DNA of 6,938 nt from Deltaproteobacteria bacterium CG07_land_8_20_14_0_80_60_11 (GCA_002779455.1 PEWM01000006.1:1-6938); one strand, 5' to 3'. Shown: positions 1 through 6,734, numbered from the stretch's first letter. Made by a program: numbers and translations. The notes: generated by a model from the sequence alone, not told the origin.

Positions 1-791
1 AGGCCCATGCGCGACTGTCCATAAAGGGCCGCGCCCAGGGCGCCCACCAGGTCGGGTTGGTCCGGGATCAGGACGGATGCCCCCAGGCTTTCTTCCAAGA
101 GGGATTTCATGCAAGGGTTATGGGCCACGCCGCCGGCGAAGAGCACCGGCGGCGTCACCCCCACCCGGCGCAGCATGGCCAGCGTGCGGGAAACGATGGC
201 CAGGTGGAGTCCCATGGCAATATTGGCCGGAGACTCGCCCCGGGCCATGAGGCTGGTGGCCTCGCTCTCCGCGAACACGGTGCACATGCTGCTGATCTGG
301 ATGCGCCGGTCGGCTTGCAGGGCGAAGCCGCCGAATTTCTCCAGGGGCATTTGCAGGGCCACGGCCATGAACTCCAGGAACTTCCCGGTGCCCGCGGCGC
401 AGCGGTCATTCATTTCGAACTTGGCCACCTTGCCGTCCATGTTGAGGGCAATGGCCTTGGTGTCCTGGCCGCCGATGTCCAGGATGGTGCGCACTCCGGG
501 AAACAGGCGCCGGGCCCCCAGGGCGTAGGCCAGAATCTCCGTGATGGCGGTGATCTCGGGGTGATCCAGGTTTTCCAGGAGGAGTTTCCTGCCGTAGCCG
601 GTGGCCACAATCCTGGCGGCCCGCACCCGGTTCAGCAGACTCCGGCATTGGCCCAAGGGATCGAAGGTGGTGGGGAGCAAATCCCAGTGCACCACCTGGC
701 CGTCCTGAAGCAGCACCAGCTCAATGGAGCGGGAGCCGATGTCAATGCCCGCCACCAGGGCATGGTTGGCCGTCACAGTTGCTTCACTCAT
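1..791 (-). CDS. BadF/BadG/HgdC-type ATP-dependent activator of a 2-hydroxyacyl-CoA dehydratase-like reductase (3' end cut by window edge)
   Basis: This is an ASKHA-fold ATPase that, in the HgdC/BadF family, carries one [4Fe-4S] cluster per homodimer and uses ATP hydrolysis to inject single low-potential electrons into a partner reductase. I translated 263 codons by hand from the ATG at 791 with no stop. The phosphate-1 motif GIDIGSRSIE lies at residues 15-24 and the phosphate-2 motif LDIGGQDTK at 104-112. The two cluster cysteines are C131 in DRCAAGTGKF and C170 in SSMCTVFAESE, and the adenosine motif FAGGVAHN comes near the C-terminus. HgdC is about 260 residues, so only a short tail is likely missing past position 1. 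The start overlaps the stop of the small upstream gene by one base (TAATG) and has no clear ribosome site of its own, which suggests translational coupling. The partner is almost certainly the DCCP gene just upstream. Confidence 0.95.
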   Translation of the reverse strand, partial: MSEATVTANHALVAGIDIGSRSIELVLLQDGQVVHWDLLPTTFDPLGQCRSLLNRVRAARIVATGYGRKLLLENLDHPEITAITEILAYALGARRLFPGVRTILDIGGQDTKAIALNMDGKVAKFEMNDRCAAGTGKFLEFMAVALQMPLEKFGGFALQADRRIQISSMCTVFAESEATSLMARGESPANIAMGLHLAIVSRTLAMLRRVGVTPPVLFAGGVAHNPCMKSLLEESLGASVLIPDQPDLVGALGAALYGQSRMG

Positions 792-1027
792 TACCACAAC
801 TCGCACACCAGGCGATTCCGGGCTTCGTCCAAAAGTGCACAGGCCCGTTCCAGGATTTTCACCGCCCGGGGCGAGGCGCCGCCGGGTCCGGCCGCATTGT
901 CCAGGGCCACCTGGACATAGGCCAGGGTTTCCGTCAGCAGCGCAGTTTTCAGTTCATTCACCCTATGCCGGTCCTGGAATCCCGGGTGCAGGTGCAGAGG
1001 AATGACCGGGGCCCTGTCACTCATCAT
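791..1027 (-). CDS. small protein of unknown function (78 aa) between reductase and activator
   Basis: I do not recognise this protein. It is 78 residues, with a short Pro/His-rich N-terminus (PVIPLHLHPGF at residues 7-17) followed by two probable amphipathic helices, about 22-44 and 53-76, separated by a Gly/Pro/Ser turn (AAGPGGASP at 45-53). It has only two cysteines, C63 and C75, not in a cluster-binding pattern, and no signal peptide or membrane segment. It appears to be real: it starts 13 nt after the reductase stop, with GAGGGGG at 1036-1042 as a ribosome site 8 nt before the ATG, and its TAA overlaps the activator ATG. Two ATGs stand in tandem, so residue 1 or 2 may be the true start. 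Its place between a reductase and its activator suggests a complex-assembly or accessory role, which is inference only. Confidence 0.75.
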   Translation of the reverse strand: MMSDRAPVIPLHLHPGFQDRHRVNELKTALLTETLAYVQVALDNAAGPGGASPRAVKILERACALLDEARNRLVCELW

Positions 1028-1040
1028 GGCGTTAACCCCC

Positions 1041-2315
1041 TCATCGCACCATCTCCAGGAAGGCTTCCACCCGGGTCTTGAGCTGCTCGACGTCCTCCAT
1101 GCTGTAATCCGTTTCGATGCTGAGCATGGGGATGCCCGCCGCCTCCAGGGCCTGGCTCACCTTAAAGGCCTCGATGGCGTAAGGCTGGCAGAAGTTCAGG
1201 GCAAAATAGATCACTCCTTTGACTTTGAGTTCCTGCGCCATGGCAACGACGTTGTGAAGCCGCTCCTGGTTAGGCGTGAAGCAGGCGCAGTCAATGCGCA
1301 TATAGCGGTCCACCAGGGCGTCCAGCATCTCCTCCAGGGTGTTACCCGATTCATCCACCAGGTCCCGGATGTTCCTGGCGCCGATGCAGGATTCTTCGCC
1401 CACAATCACCGCGCCGGAGGATTCCACGATAAAGGGCAGCTTCCAGTTGGGCACCGCCATGGGGCAGCCCGATAGCATGAGCCGCGGGGTCTCCGCGGGT
1501 ATGACGCCTTCTCCGGCCTTGACCCGCTTTTCCAGTTCATCGCACAGCTCGCCGATCTTGGCGGTGAACCGGACCGGGTCGTCATAGAAGCTGATCTGGT
1601 TAATGAGCAGCACGTCCCGCCCGGAGATGGGGGTGGGGACCGCGGCCCGGAGCCGATTCAAGCGCTGCAGCACCCGCCGCCGGCGATTCACCAGCTTGAT
1701 GGCCTCCTTGAGTCTGGCCGCGGTGATCTCTTTGCCGGTAATCGCTTCGATTCTCTCTTTAAAGCGCCGGACTTCCGCCTTCCACAACTCCCGGTCGCAG
1801 GCCTGCTTCATCTGGGGGATTTCCATGACGTAGACCGGGGCGTACTCCTCGAAGATTTCGTAGGCTTTCTTCTTGCCGTCGCAGGTGGTCTCCCCCACCA
1901 CCAGGTCGCAGGACTCGATGTAGGGGCAGAGGCGGGAGAGCTTGAAGCCCACAAAGGATTTTATCAGGGCGCAGGTGTTCCGGGGCAGAATCTTCTCCGC
2001 CGCCTCCTTGCCGATTTCGGCCCCGGCGCAGAGCCCCACACACACAGCCTCCGCCGCCAGCACCAGTTCCTCCGGCACGAAGACGCAAAAAGTGCCGATA
2101 ACCTTGCGCCCCTGGGCCTTGGCCGCCTGGATCTCCTTGATGCGCAGGCCGTGGACCTCGGAGAGGACGAAATCCAGATATTCCATGCCCTTGAGGCGGC
2201 CTTCCTGGGTCAGATAGATGTCTCCGTAAAACTTGCCCAAAACTTGTAGCAGCCCCTCATGGGCCGTAAGGTCCAGGTTCAATTTCTCCCACATCTCGTC
2301 ATAGGGGGTCGTCAT
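1041..2315 (-). CDS. double-cubane-cluster-containing anaerobic reductase (DCCP; HgdB/BcrC superfamily, 2-hydroxyacyl-CoA dehydratase D-component fold)
   Basis: At 424 residues this matches single-gene DCCP proteins, such as the Carboxydothermus enzyme of about 420 residues, rather than a two-subunit HgdAB dehydratase; no second dehydratase subunit is encoded nearby. Members hold an [8Fe-9S] double-cubane cluster and, with an HgdC-type ATPase, reduce small substrates such as acetylene, azide or hydrazine in vitro; the natural substrate is unknown. Recognisable blocks are FCVFVPEELVLAAE (76-89), GETTCDGKKK (141-150), SGCPMAVPNWK (282-292), GEESCIGARNIRDLVDE (306-322), RIDCACFTPNQ (340-350), NFCQPYAIE (374-382) and the C-terminal IETDYSMEDVEQLKTR (400-415). 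Cys77, 92, 96, 115, 130, 136, 145, 284, 310, 343, 345 and 376 are candidate cluster ligands; I cannot say which six are used. GAGGAGA at 2324-2330 lies 8 nt before the ATG. A true dehydratase or another activated-substrate reductase remains possible. Confidence 0.9.
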   Translation of the reverse strand: MTTPYDEMWEKLNLDLTAHEGLLQVLGKFYGDIYLTQEGRLKGMEYLDFVLSEVHGLRIKEIQAAKAQGRKVIGTFCVFVPEELVLAAEAVCVGLCAGAEIGKEAAEKILPRNTCALIKSFVGFKLSRLCPYIESCDLVVGETTCDGKKKAYEIFEEYAPVYVMEIPQMKQACDRELWKAEVRRFKERIEAITGKEITAARLKEAIKLVNRRRRVLQRLNRLRAAVPTPISGRDVLLINQISFYDDPVRFTAKIGELCDELEKRVKAGEGVIPAETPRLMLSGCPMAVPNWKLPFIVESSGAVIVGEESCIGARNIRDLVDESGNTLEEMLDALVDRYMRIDCACFTPNQERLHNVVAMAQELKVKGVIYFALNFCQPYAIEAFKVSQALEAAGIPMLSIETDYSMEDVEQLKTRVEAFLEMVR

Positions 2316-2380
2316 AAAATCGGTCTCCTCTGATGTTTGGTGGGGGGGATGGTACTTCCCCAGCCCCCCTTTGGTCAGGT
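2316..2380 (-). other. intergenic G/C inverted repeat between HdrD-like gene and DCCP gene
   Basis: The 65-nt gap contains a run of seven G (2342-2348) facing a run of six C (2364-2369) on the plus strand, with a 15-nt loop. The minus-strand transcript would form a 6-bp GC stem beginning 11 nt after the upstream stop. No U-tract follows, so it does not read as a standard intrinsic terminator. It could slow polymerase or protect the upstream message, giving unequal expression of the two halves of the operon. The DCCP ribosome site lies at its downstream end. Confidence 0.3.
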
Positions 2381-3649
2381 TTACGCTTCCAAAATCAGGG
2401 CATCAGCGATCATCTCCCAGATGTACTTCACTTCGATGTCCAGTTTGTACTTGGGCTTCAGGTTCTTCATGATCTGGTCCCGGCAGTTGGAGCAGCCGGC
2501 GATGACCAGGTCCGCGCCGGTGGCCTGGATGTCTCGGGCCTTGAAGCCGCCGTGTTCAGTCTTTTCTTTTTCGAAGGGGCCCGGCCAGTTGCCCGAGCCG
2601 GCGCCGCAGCAGTAGCTATTCAAGCGGTTGTGGGGCATTTCCCGGAAGTTCTGCATATCAATACAGTAGGAGATAATCTTCCGGGCCTTGTCGAAGTTGG
2701 AGTCGTCGCCGAAGGCCAAATAGGCCGAGCGGCCGTGTTTACAGGAGTCGTGCCAGGTGACGATGCGGCCTTCATGCACCGACTTATCCACCTTGATGCG
2801 GCCTTCCTCCAGCCACTTAAGCAGCACATCGTAGAAATAGACGTAGTTATGGCCGGTCTCGGGGCCGAACTCGTGCTTGAAGTATTTCTCGAGGTTCAGG
2901 CGGGTACCGTAGGAGGCGCCGCCGCAGTCGGGCAAGATAAAAGTTTTGGCCTGGAGACGCTTCATGTTCTCCACCTTGCGCCGGGCAATCTCTTTGCTGG
3001 CCTCCATGTTGGCGGTAAAGATGCCCCAGTCCACCGATTCCCAGTTTTTGGAAGACGTGGTCCAGTCGGCCTTGGCGGCATAGAAAATCTTCCACCACCA
3101 CTTCATGTCGTCGGGTTCGGCGTAGGCCTCCTTGGAGTTCTGGAAGTGGAGGTACTCCGCCCCCACTTTTTCCACCGGGGTGACAAAACCGGGGCAACAT
3201 TCTTCCGCCAGTTCCTCGCCCAATTCCTCCAGCAAGGTGACGTAGTCATCCTCGGGAATGCCCATGTTGTTGCCGGTCTTGAGGACCATATCCACCCCCT
3301 TGTGAAGGACTCCGGGAACCTTGTCCCGGGGCCGGGCCGCCTTGGCCGCCATCCACACCTTGACCAGCTTGACGCCCATGGGGCAGCCGATTTCGCAGCG
3401 CTGGCAGGTGGTGCAGATCCACACGAAGCGGGAGTCGATAAGCTCCTGGTCCATCCCAAAGACGGCCATGCGGATGGCCTTGCGGGCGTCCAAACCCTCG
3501 TCTTTGGTGCTCTCCATGCCGGTCAAGGGACAGCCCCCCGAACAGGTGCCGCAGGTGAAGCAGGCGTTGACATGGGCGTCAGTAAACAGGCCGGCGAAGA
3601 TGCTCTTCTGTCGCCTTTCGGCCAGATTGCTAATATCCAGAGGTTCCAT
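2381..3649 (-). CDS. HdrD/BamD-like iron-sulfur oxidoreductase subunit (two 4Fe-4S motifs plus CCG domain)
   Basis: This soluble 422-residue electron-transfer protein has a GlpC/DsrK/HdrD-type layout. Two ferredoxin-like motifs lie near the N-terminus: C30-x2-C33-x2-C36-x3-C40 and C79-x2-C82-x2-C85-x3-C89, each followed by Pro. The C-terminal CCG domain is complete: C303 in WHDSCKHGRS, C347-C348 in SYCCGAGSG, and C386-x2-C389 in AGCSNC. In HdrB/HdrD this domain holds the noncubane [4Fe-4S] pair where disulfide chemistry occurs. A first CCG domain, present in full HdrD, is degenerate here: only C151-C152 and C242 (PDCGG) stand in the region 100-300, which also has a Trp-rich patch at 184-196. 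There are no membrane helices. AAGGAGG at 3659-3665, 9 nt upstream, supports the ATG at 3649. Similar proteins act with HdrA and MvhD-type subunits, for example BamD of class II benzoyl-CoA reductase. The partner and substrate here are not determined. Confidence 0.85.
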   Translation of the reverse strand: MEPLDISNLAERRQKSIFAGLFTDAHVNACFTCGTCSGGCPLTGMESTKDEGLDARKAIRMAVFGMDQELIDSRFVWICTTCQRCEIGCPMGVKLVKVWMAAKAARPRDKVPGVLHKGVDMVLKTGNNMGIPEDDYVTLLEELGEELAEECCPGFVTPVEKVGAEYLHFQNSKEAYAEPDDMKWWWKIFYAAKADWTTSSKNWESVDWGIFTANMEASKEIARRKVENMKRLQAKTFILPDCGGASYGTRLNLEKYFKHEFGPETGHNYVYFYDVLLKWLEEGRIKVDKSVHEGRIVTWHDSCKHGRSAYLAFGDDSNFDKARKIISYCIDMQNFREMPHNRLNSYCCGAGSGNWPGPFEKEKTEHGGFKARDIQATGADLVIAGCSNCRDQIMKNLKPKYKLDIEVKYIWEMIADALILEA

Positions 3650-3729
3650 AAGCTATTTCCTCCTTACTGGTTTGCTGGTTAACTTGCGGATATTGTTATT
3701 AAGTTATTAGCCTGATTATCCACCTCAAT
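3650..3729 (-). other. A/T-rich spacer between fdhA and the HdrD-like gene
   Basis: These 80 nt are clearly richer in A/T than the flanking genes and, on the minus strand, contain the close repeat AATAACTTAATAAC at about 3692-3705. I could not find a well-spaced -35/-10 pair. The strong Shine-Dalgarno AAGGAGG at 3659-3665 serves the HdrD-like gene. The spacer could hold an internal promoter or an RNA processing site, or it could simply be untranslated sequence. Confidence 0.3.
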
Positions 3730-5769
3730 TCATGCCGCCAATTTTTCCACCTTCACGGCGCAGACCTTGAACTCCGGAATCCTGGCCACGGGGTCCAGGG
3801 CCGGGTTGGTGAGAACGTTGGCGGCACACTCGGCAAAGTGAAACGGGATGAAGACCACGCCCCGGTCCACCCGGTGGCTGATCTTGACCGGAATCCGAAT
3901 CTCCCCCCGGCGAGAACTGACCCGAACCGGTTCCCCATCTTCCACTCCCATCCTCTCGGCGTCTTCGGGGTTGATTTCGACGTAACCCGTCTTCACCTCA
4001 TGATGCAGGGAGGGAGAGACCCGGGTCATGGTGCCGGAATGGAAATGGGCGAAAGAACGCCCGGTGCTGAGGAGCAGCGGATATTCCCCATCTTCCACTT
4101 CGGCCGGCGGCTTATAGTCGATGGCCTGAAACAGGCCCTTACCCCGGGTAAAACGGTCTTTGTGCAGATACGGCGTACCGGGATGTTCCAGAGTGGGACA
4201 GGGCCATTGCAATCCCTGAACTGACAGCCGGTCATAGGTCATGCCGGCGTAGCTGGGGGTGAGACGGCGGATTTCTTCAAAGATTTCCTCGGGAGAGGAG
4301 TACTTCATCGGGTATCCCAGGCGCGCCGCCAGATCCTGGGTAATCTGCCAATCCTGCCGGGATTCACCTACCGGCTGGATGGCCTGGCGCACCCTCAGCA
4401 CCCGCCGCTCGGTATTGGTGAAGGTGCCGTCTTTCTCGGCGAAGGAAACCCCGGGCAGCACCACCTGAGCCAGCTTCGCCGTCTGGGACAGGAAAATATC
4501 CTGAGCAATAAATACCTCCAGTTTCTGCAAGGCGGCTTCCACGTGGTGCAGGTCCGGGTCGGTCACCATGGGGTTCTCCCCCACGATATAAAGGGCCTTG
4601 ATCTTGCCGGCCTCGATGGCGGGGAACATGTCCGTGAGGGTAAGTCCCGGCTGCTTGGGGAGGTCCCGCCCCCAGGCCTGGGAGAACTTGGCGTTGGCCG
4701 CCTCATCCCCCACCGGCTGATAGCCGGGAAAGACGTTGGGCAGGGCCCCCATGTCGCAGGCCCCCTGGACGTTATTCTGGCCCCGCAGGGCATTCACCCC
4801 GCCCCCGGATACCCCGATGTTGCCGGTGAGCATGGCCAGGTTGGCCAGGGACTTGATGTTATCCACCCCGGTGGTGTGCTGGGTGATGCCCATGGAATAG
4901 ACAATGGCGGAGGGTCTGTGGGTGGCGTAGATCTCCGCCAGACGCCGCAACTTGTCGGGCGAAACCCCGGTGATGGCCGCCACTTTGTCGGGAGGATACT
5001 CCTCCAGTTTGGCCGCCAGGGCCTCAAACCCCTCAGTGCGTTCGGCGACATACGCCTTGTCGTGCCAGCCTTCTTTCACGATGAGGTGCATCATGCCGTT
5101 AATCAGGGCCACATCGCTCCCCAAACGCTGCTGCACCGCCAGGTCCGCCAGGTCCGTTAGTTGAATACGGCGCGGATCGGCCACCAGCAGCCTGGCCCCC
5201 TGGGCCATGGCCCGGAAGATCCACTTAGCGGCGATGGGATGGCACTCGGTAGTGTTGGAGCCGATGATTAGGATGGTTTTAGCGTTTTCCAGGTCCACGA
5301 TGGAGTTGGTCATGGCCCCGGAACCGAAGGACGACGCCAAGGCCACCACGGTGGAGGCGTGGCAGAGGCGGGCGCAATGGTCGATATTGTTGGCGCCGAT
5401 GACTGCCCGGGCGAACTTGTTCAAGATGAAATTCTCTTCATTGGTGGCCTTGGCGGAGGCCAACACCTGCACCGCCTCCGGCCCATGCCGGTCCAATACG
5501 CCTTTCAATCCCAGGGCCGCCGCGGTTAGGGCTTCATCCCAGCTCACCGGGGTTAACCGGCCATTTTTCCGGAGCAGCGGCTGCGCCAGGCGCTGCCCGC
5601 TCTCCACAAACTCATGGCTGTTCCAGCCCTTCAGGCACAGGCTCCCCTGGCTCACCGGGTGGGATTTCACCGGCAAGGAGCCGACGAGGCTCCCATCCAG
5701 CACTTCCAGCAAAATCCCGCAGCCGCAGCCGCAATAGGGACACGTAGTATGGGTGTGGCGAAAATCCAT
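3730..5769 (-). CDS. fdhA: formate dehydrogenase catalytic subunit, short cytoplasmic Mo/W-bisPGD type, Cys form
   Basis: It oxidises formate to CO2 (or the reverse) at a molybdenum or tungsten bis-pterin site and passes electrons through one [4Fe-4S] cluster. The N-terminal cluster ligands are C10, C13, C17 and C45 in CPYCGCGC...LCLKG, with K47 next to them. The metal ligand site RLCHASTV places C136-H137 where E. coli FdhF has Sec140-His141, so this is a cysteine enzyme. R329 in LRGQNNVQGACDMG (residues 328-341) matches the catalytic Arg of FdhF, which separates formate dehydrogenases from related nitrate reductases. The pterin dinucleotide-binding C-terminal domain runs from about 563 to 675. 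At 679 residues with no Tat signal and no ferredoxin-rich N-terminal extension, it resembles methanogen FdhA. AAGGAG at 5776-5781, 6 nt before the ATG, supports the start. No FdhB or NuoEF-like partner is encoded in the window. Twelve nt separate it from the upstream mvhD-like gene, implying that MvhD is the electron partner. Confidence 0.93.
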   Translation of the reverse strand: MDFRHTHTTCPYCGCGCGILLEVLDGSLVGSLPVKSHPVSQGSLCLKGWNSHEFVESGQRLAQPLLRKNGRLTPVSWDEALTAAALGLKGVLDRHGPEAVQVLASAKATNEENFILNKFARAVIGANNIDHCARLCHASTVVALASSFGSGAMTNSIVDLENAKTILIIGSNTTECHPIAAKWIFRAMAQGARLLVADPRRIQLTDLADLAVQQRLGSDVALINGMMHLIVKEGWHDKAYVAERTEGFEALAAKLEEYPPDKVAAITGVSPDKLRRLAEIYATHRPSAIVYSMGITQHTTGVDNIKSLANLAMLTGNIGVSGGGVNALRGQNNVQGACDMGALPNVFPGYQPVGDEAANAKFSQAWGRDLPKQPGLTLTDMFPAIEAGKIKALYIVGENPMVTDPDLHHVEAALQKLEVFIAQDIFLSQTAKLAQVVLPGVSFAEKDGTFTNTERRVLRVRQAIQPVGESRQDWQITQDLAARLGYPMKYSSPEEIFEEIRRLTPSYAGMTYDRLSVQGLQWPCPTLEHPGTPYLHKDRFTRGKGLFQAIDYKPPAEVEDGEYPLLLSTGRSFAHFHSGTMTRVSPSLHHEVKTGYVEINPEDAERMGVEDGEPVRVSSRRGEIRIPVKISHRVDRGVVFIPFHFAECAANVLTNPALDPVARIPEFKVCAVKVEKLAA

Positions 5770-5781
5770 CCAGCTCTCCTT

Positions 5782-6246
5782 CTAAGCCGCGATCTCGGCA
5801 TCCGGCTGCTTTGCCAGCCAGGCGGCTCGGGCTTCTCGTTTCACCGGGTTGGGGCCCAGCTTCTGGGCCCGCGCGAACATTTCCCGGCAGACCGTGGCAA
5901 ATTTGGGACCCTCACCGGAGGCAACATGGAACATCTCCAGGCGCTCCGGCTCAATTCCCATGGCGGCCAGGTCTTTTTTCAGCTTGGCAACCCTTTTGAC
6001 CGTTCGGATGTTGCCTGCCAGGTAATGACAGTCCCCGATATGACAACCGGAGACAAAAACCGCATCGAACCCCAACTCAAAGGCCTTCAGCAGGTGCAGG
6101 ATGTCCACCCGCCCGGTGCAGGGCACCATCATGATCCTGATTGCCGGCGGGTATTGCAGGCGCATGCTGCCCGCCAGGTCGGCGCCGGCATAAGAGCACC
6201 AGCGGCAACAAAACCCCAGTATTTTAGGAAAATCTGCCTGGTTCAT
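5782..6246 (-). CDS. MvhD/FlpD-like [2Fe-2S] electron-transfer subunit, downstream copy
   Basis: PF02662-type (FlpD/MvhD) protein. In methanogens, MvhD carries a [2Fe-2S] cluster and links a hydrogenase or formate dehydrogenase to the flavin-bifurcating HdrA. I choose the ATG at 6246, giving 154 residues: AAGGAG at 6252-6257 lies 5 nt upstream, and the resulting N-terminus MNQADFPK aligns with the paralogue's MNQEYSPK and has the same length. An upstream in-frame ATG at 6273, overlapping the previous stop as ATGA, would add nine residues that I consider untranslated leader. The conserved cysteines are C14 and C17 (CRWCSY), C43 (VPCTGRVD), C68 and C73 (SGCHIGDCHY), with an extra C13. By hand count it is about 70% identical to the neighbour copy. 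The short gap to fdhA suggests that this copy docks on the formate dehydrogenase. Confidence 0.92.
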   Translation of the reverse strand: MNQADFPKILGFCCRWCSYAGADLAGSMRLQYPPAIRIMMVPCTGRVDILHLLKAFELGFDAVFVSGCHIGDCHYLAGNIRTVKRVAKLKKDLAAMGIEPERLEMFHVASGEGPKFATVCREMFARAQKLGPNPVKREARAAWLAKQPDAEIAA

Positions 6247-6251
6247 TTCTT

Positions 6252-6257
6252 CTCCTT
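6252..6257 (-). promoter_or_regulatory. Shine-Dalgarno site deciding the start of the downstream mvhD-like gene
   Basis: AAGGAG on the minus strand sits 5 nt before the ATG at 6246. The alternative in-frame ATG at 6273 would have to use a site inside the end of the previous gene and has no comparable one. This site, together with the alignment to the paralogue, favours the shorter 154-residue product. Confidence 0.7.
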
Positions 6258-6269
6258 CCGTTAATCTTT

Positions 6270-6734
6270 TCATGCCGCCTTACCGGCAGCCGGCCGTTGG
6301 GCCAGCCAGGCGGCCCGAACCTCCCGCCGCACCGGATTGGGCCCTAAGCGATAGGCGCGCTCGGTCATCTCCCGGCAGATGGCCGCGAATTGTGGCCCCT
6401 CCGAAGCGGCCACATGGACCATTTCCACCCGTTCGGGCTCCAGGCCCACCTCTTGCAGAATTTTCTTCAACCTCTCCACCCGCTTGCGGGCGTGGAGGTT
6501 GCCGCGCACATAATGGCAGTCCCCTTCATGACATCCCGAGACAAAGACCGCATCCGCCCCGGCCTCGAAGGCTTGCAGTAAATGGAGGATGTCCACCCGC
6601 CCGGTGCAAGGCACCATGATAATCCTGATGTTAGGCGGGTATTGAAGGCGCATGGCGCCCGCCAGGTCGGCGCCGGTATAGGAACACCAGCGGCACAAAA
6701 AACCGACAACCTTGGGGGAATATTCCTGGTTCAT
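6270..6734 (-). CDS. MvhD/FlpD-like [2Fe-2S] electron-transfer subunit, upstream copy
   Basis: This is the first complete gene of the run and a 154-residue paralogue of the next one, with the family pattern C14-R-W-C17, PC43TGRVD, and GC68HEGDC73HY. The YPPNIRIIMVPCTGRVD block (residues 32-48) is typical of MvhD. In MvhD-Hdr complexes this subunit receives a two-electron input and hands it to HdrA; where HdrA genes occur, they are often next door. The ATG at 6734 is preceded by AGGAGG at 6739-6744 with a 4-nt gap. Differences from the second copy are concentrated in the N-terminal six residues, the helix at about 79-98, and the C-terminal third, while the cluster-binding half is nearly unchanged. 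That pattern fits duplication followed by divergence of the docking surfaces. Both C-termini keep the Arg/Ala-rich stretch RAAWLA. Confidence 0.93.
   Translation of the reverse strand: MNQEYSPKVVGFLCRWCSYTGADLAGAMRLQYPPNIRIIMVPCTGRVDILHLLQAFEAGADAVFVSGCHEGDCHYVRGNLHARKRVERLKKILQEVGLEPERVEMVHVAASEGPQFAAICREMTERAYRLGPNPVRREVRAAWLAQRPAAGKAA

Noticed and set aside
57..920. Plus-strand open frame of 287 codons
   Set aside because: It is antisense to the activator and the small gene. Its protein is low-complexity Gly/His/Ala-rich with no family features.
2340..2370. Intrinsic terminator between the HdrD-like gene and DCCP
   Set aside because: A GC stem exists, but no U-tract follows it on the transcribed strand, so I list it only as an inverted repeat.
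2333..3682. Plus-strand open frame of 449 codons
   Set aside because: It lies antisense across the whole HdrD-like gene, whose cysteine motifs are unmistakable. Its product has no recognisable motif and a His/Gly/Ala/Val composition typical of shadows in GC-rich codon-biased DNA.
4543..5160. Plus-strand open frame of 205 codons
   Set aside because: It sits wholly inside fdhA on the opposite strand, with no motif and no clear ribosome site.
5358..5366. Possible selenocysteine codon in the formate dehydrogenase
   Set aside because: The metal-ligand codon is an ordinary Cys codon in RLCHAST and the frame is open throughout, so no UGA recoding is needed.
6247..6273. Longer N-terminus for the downstream mvhD-like gene, starting at the ATGA overlap at 6273
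   Set aside because: The extra nine residues do not align with the paralogue, and a better Shine-Dalgarno sits just before the internal ATG at 6246, within those nine codons.
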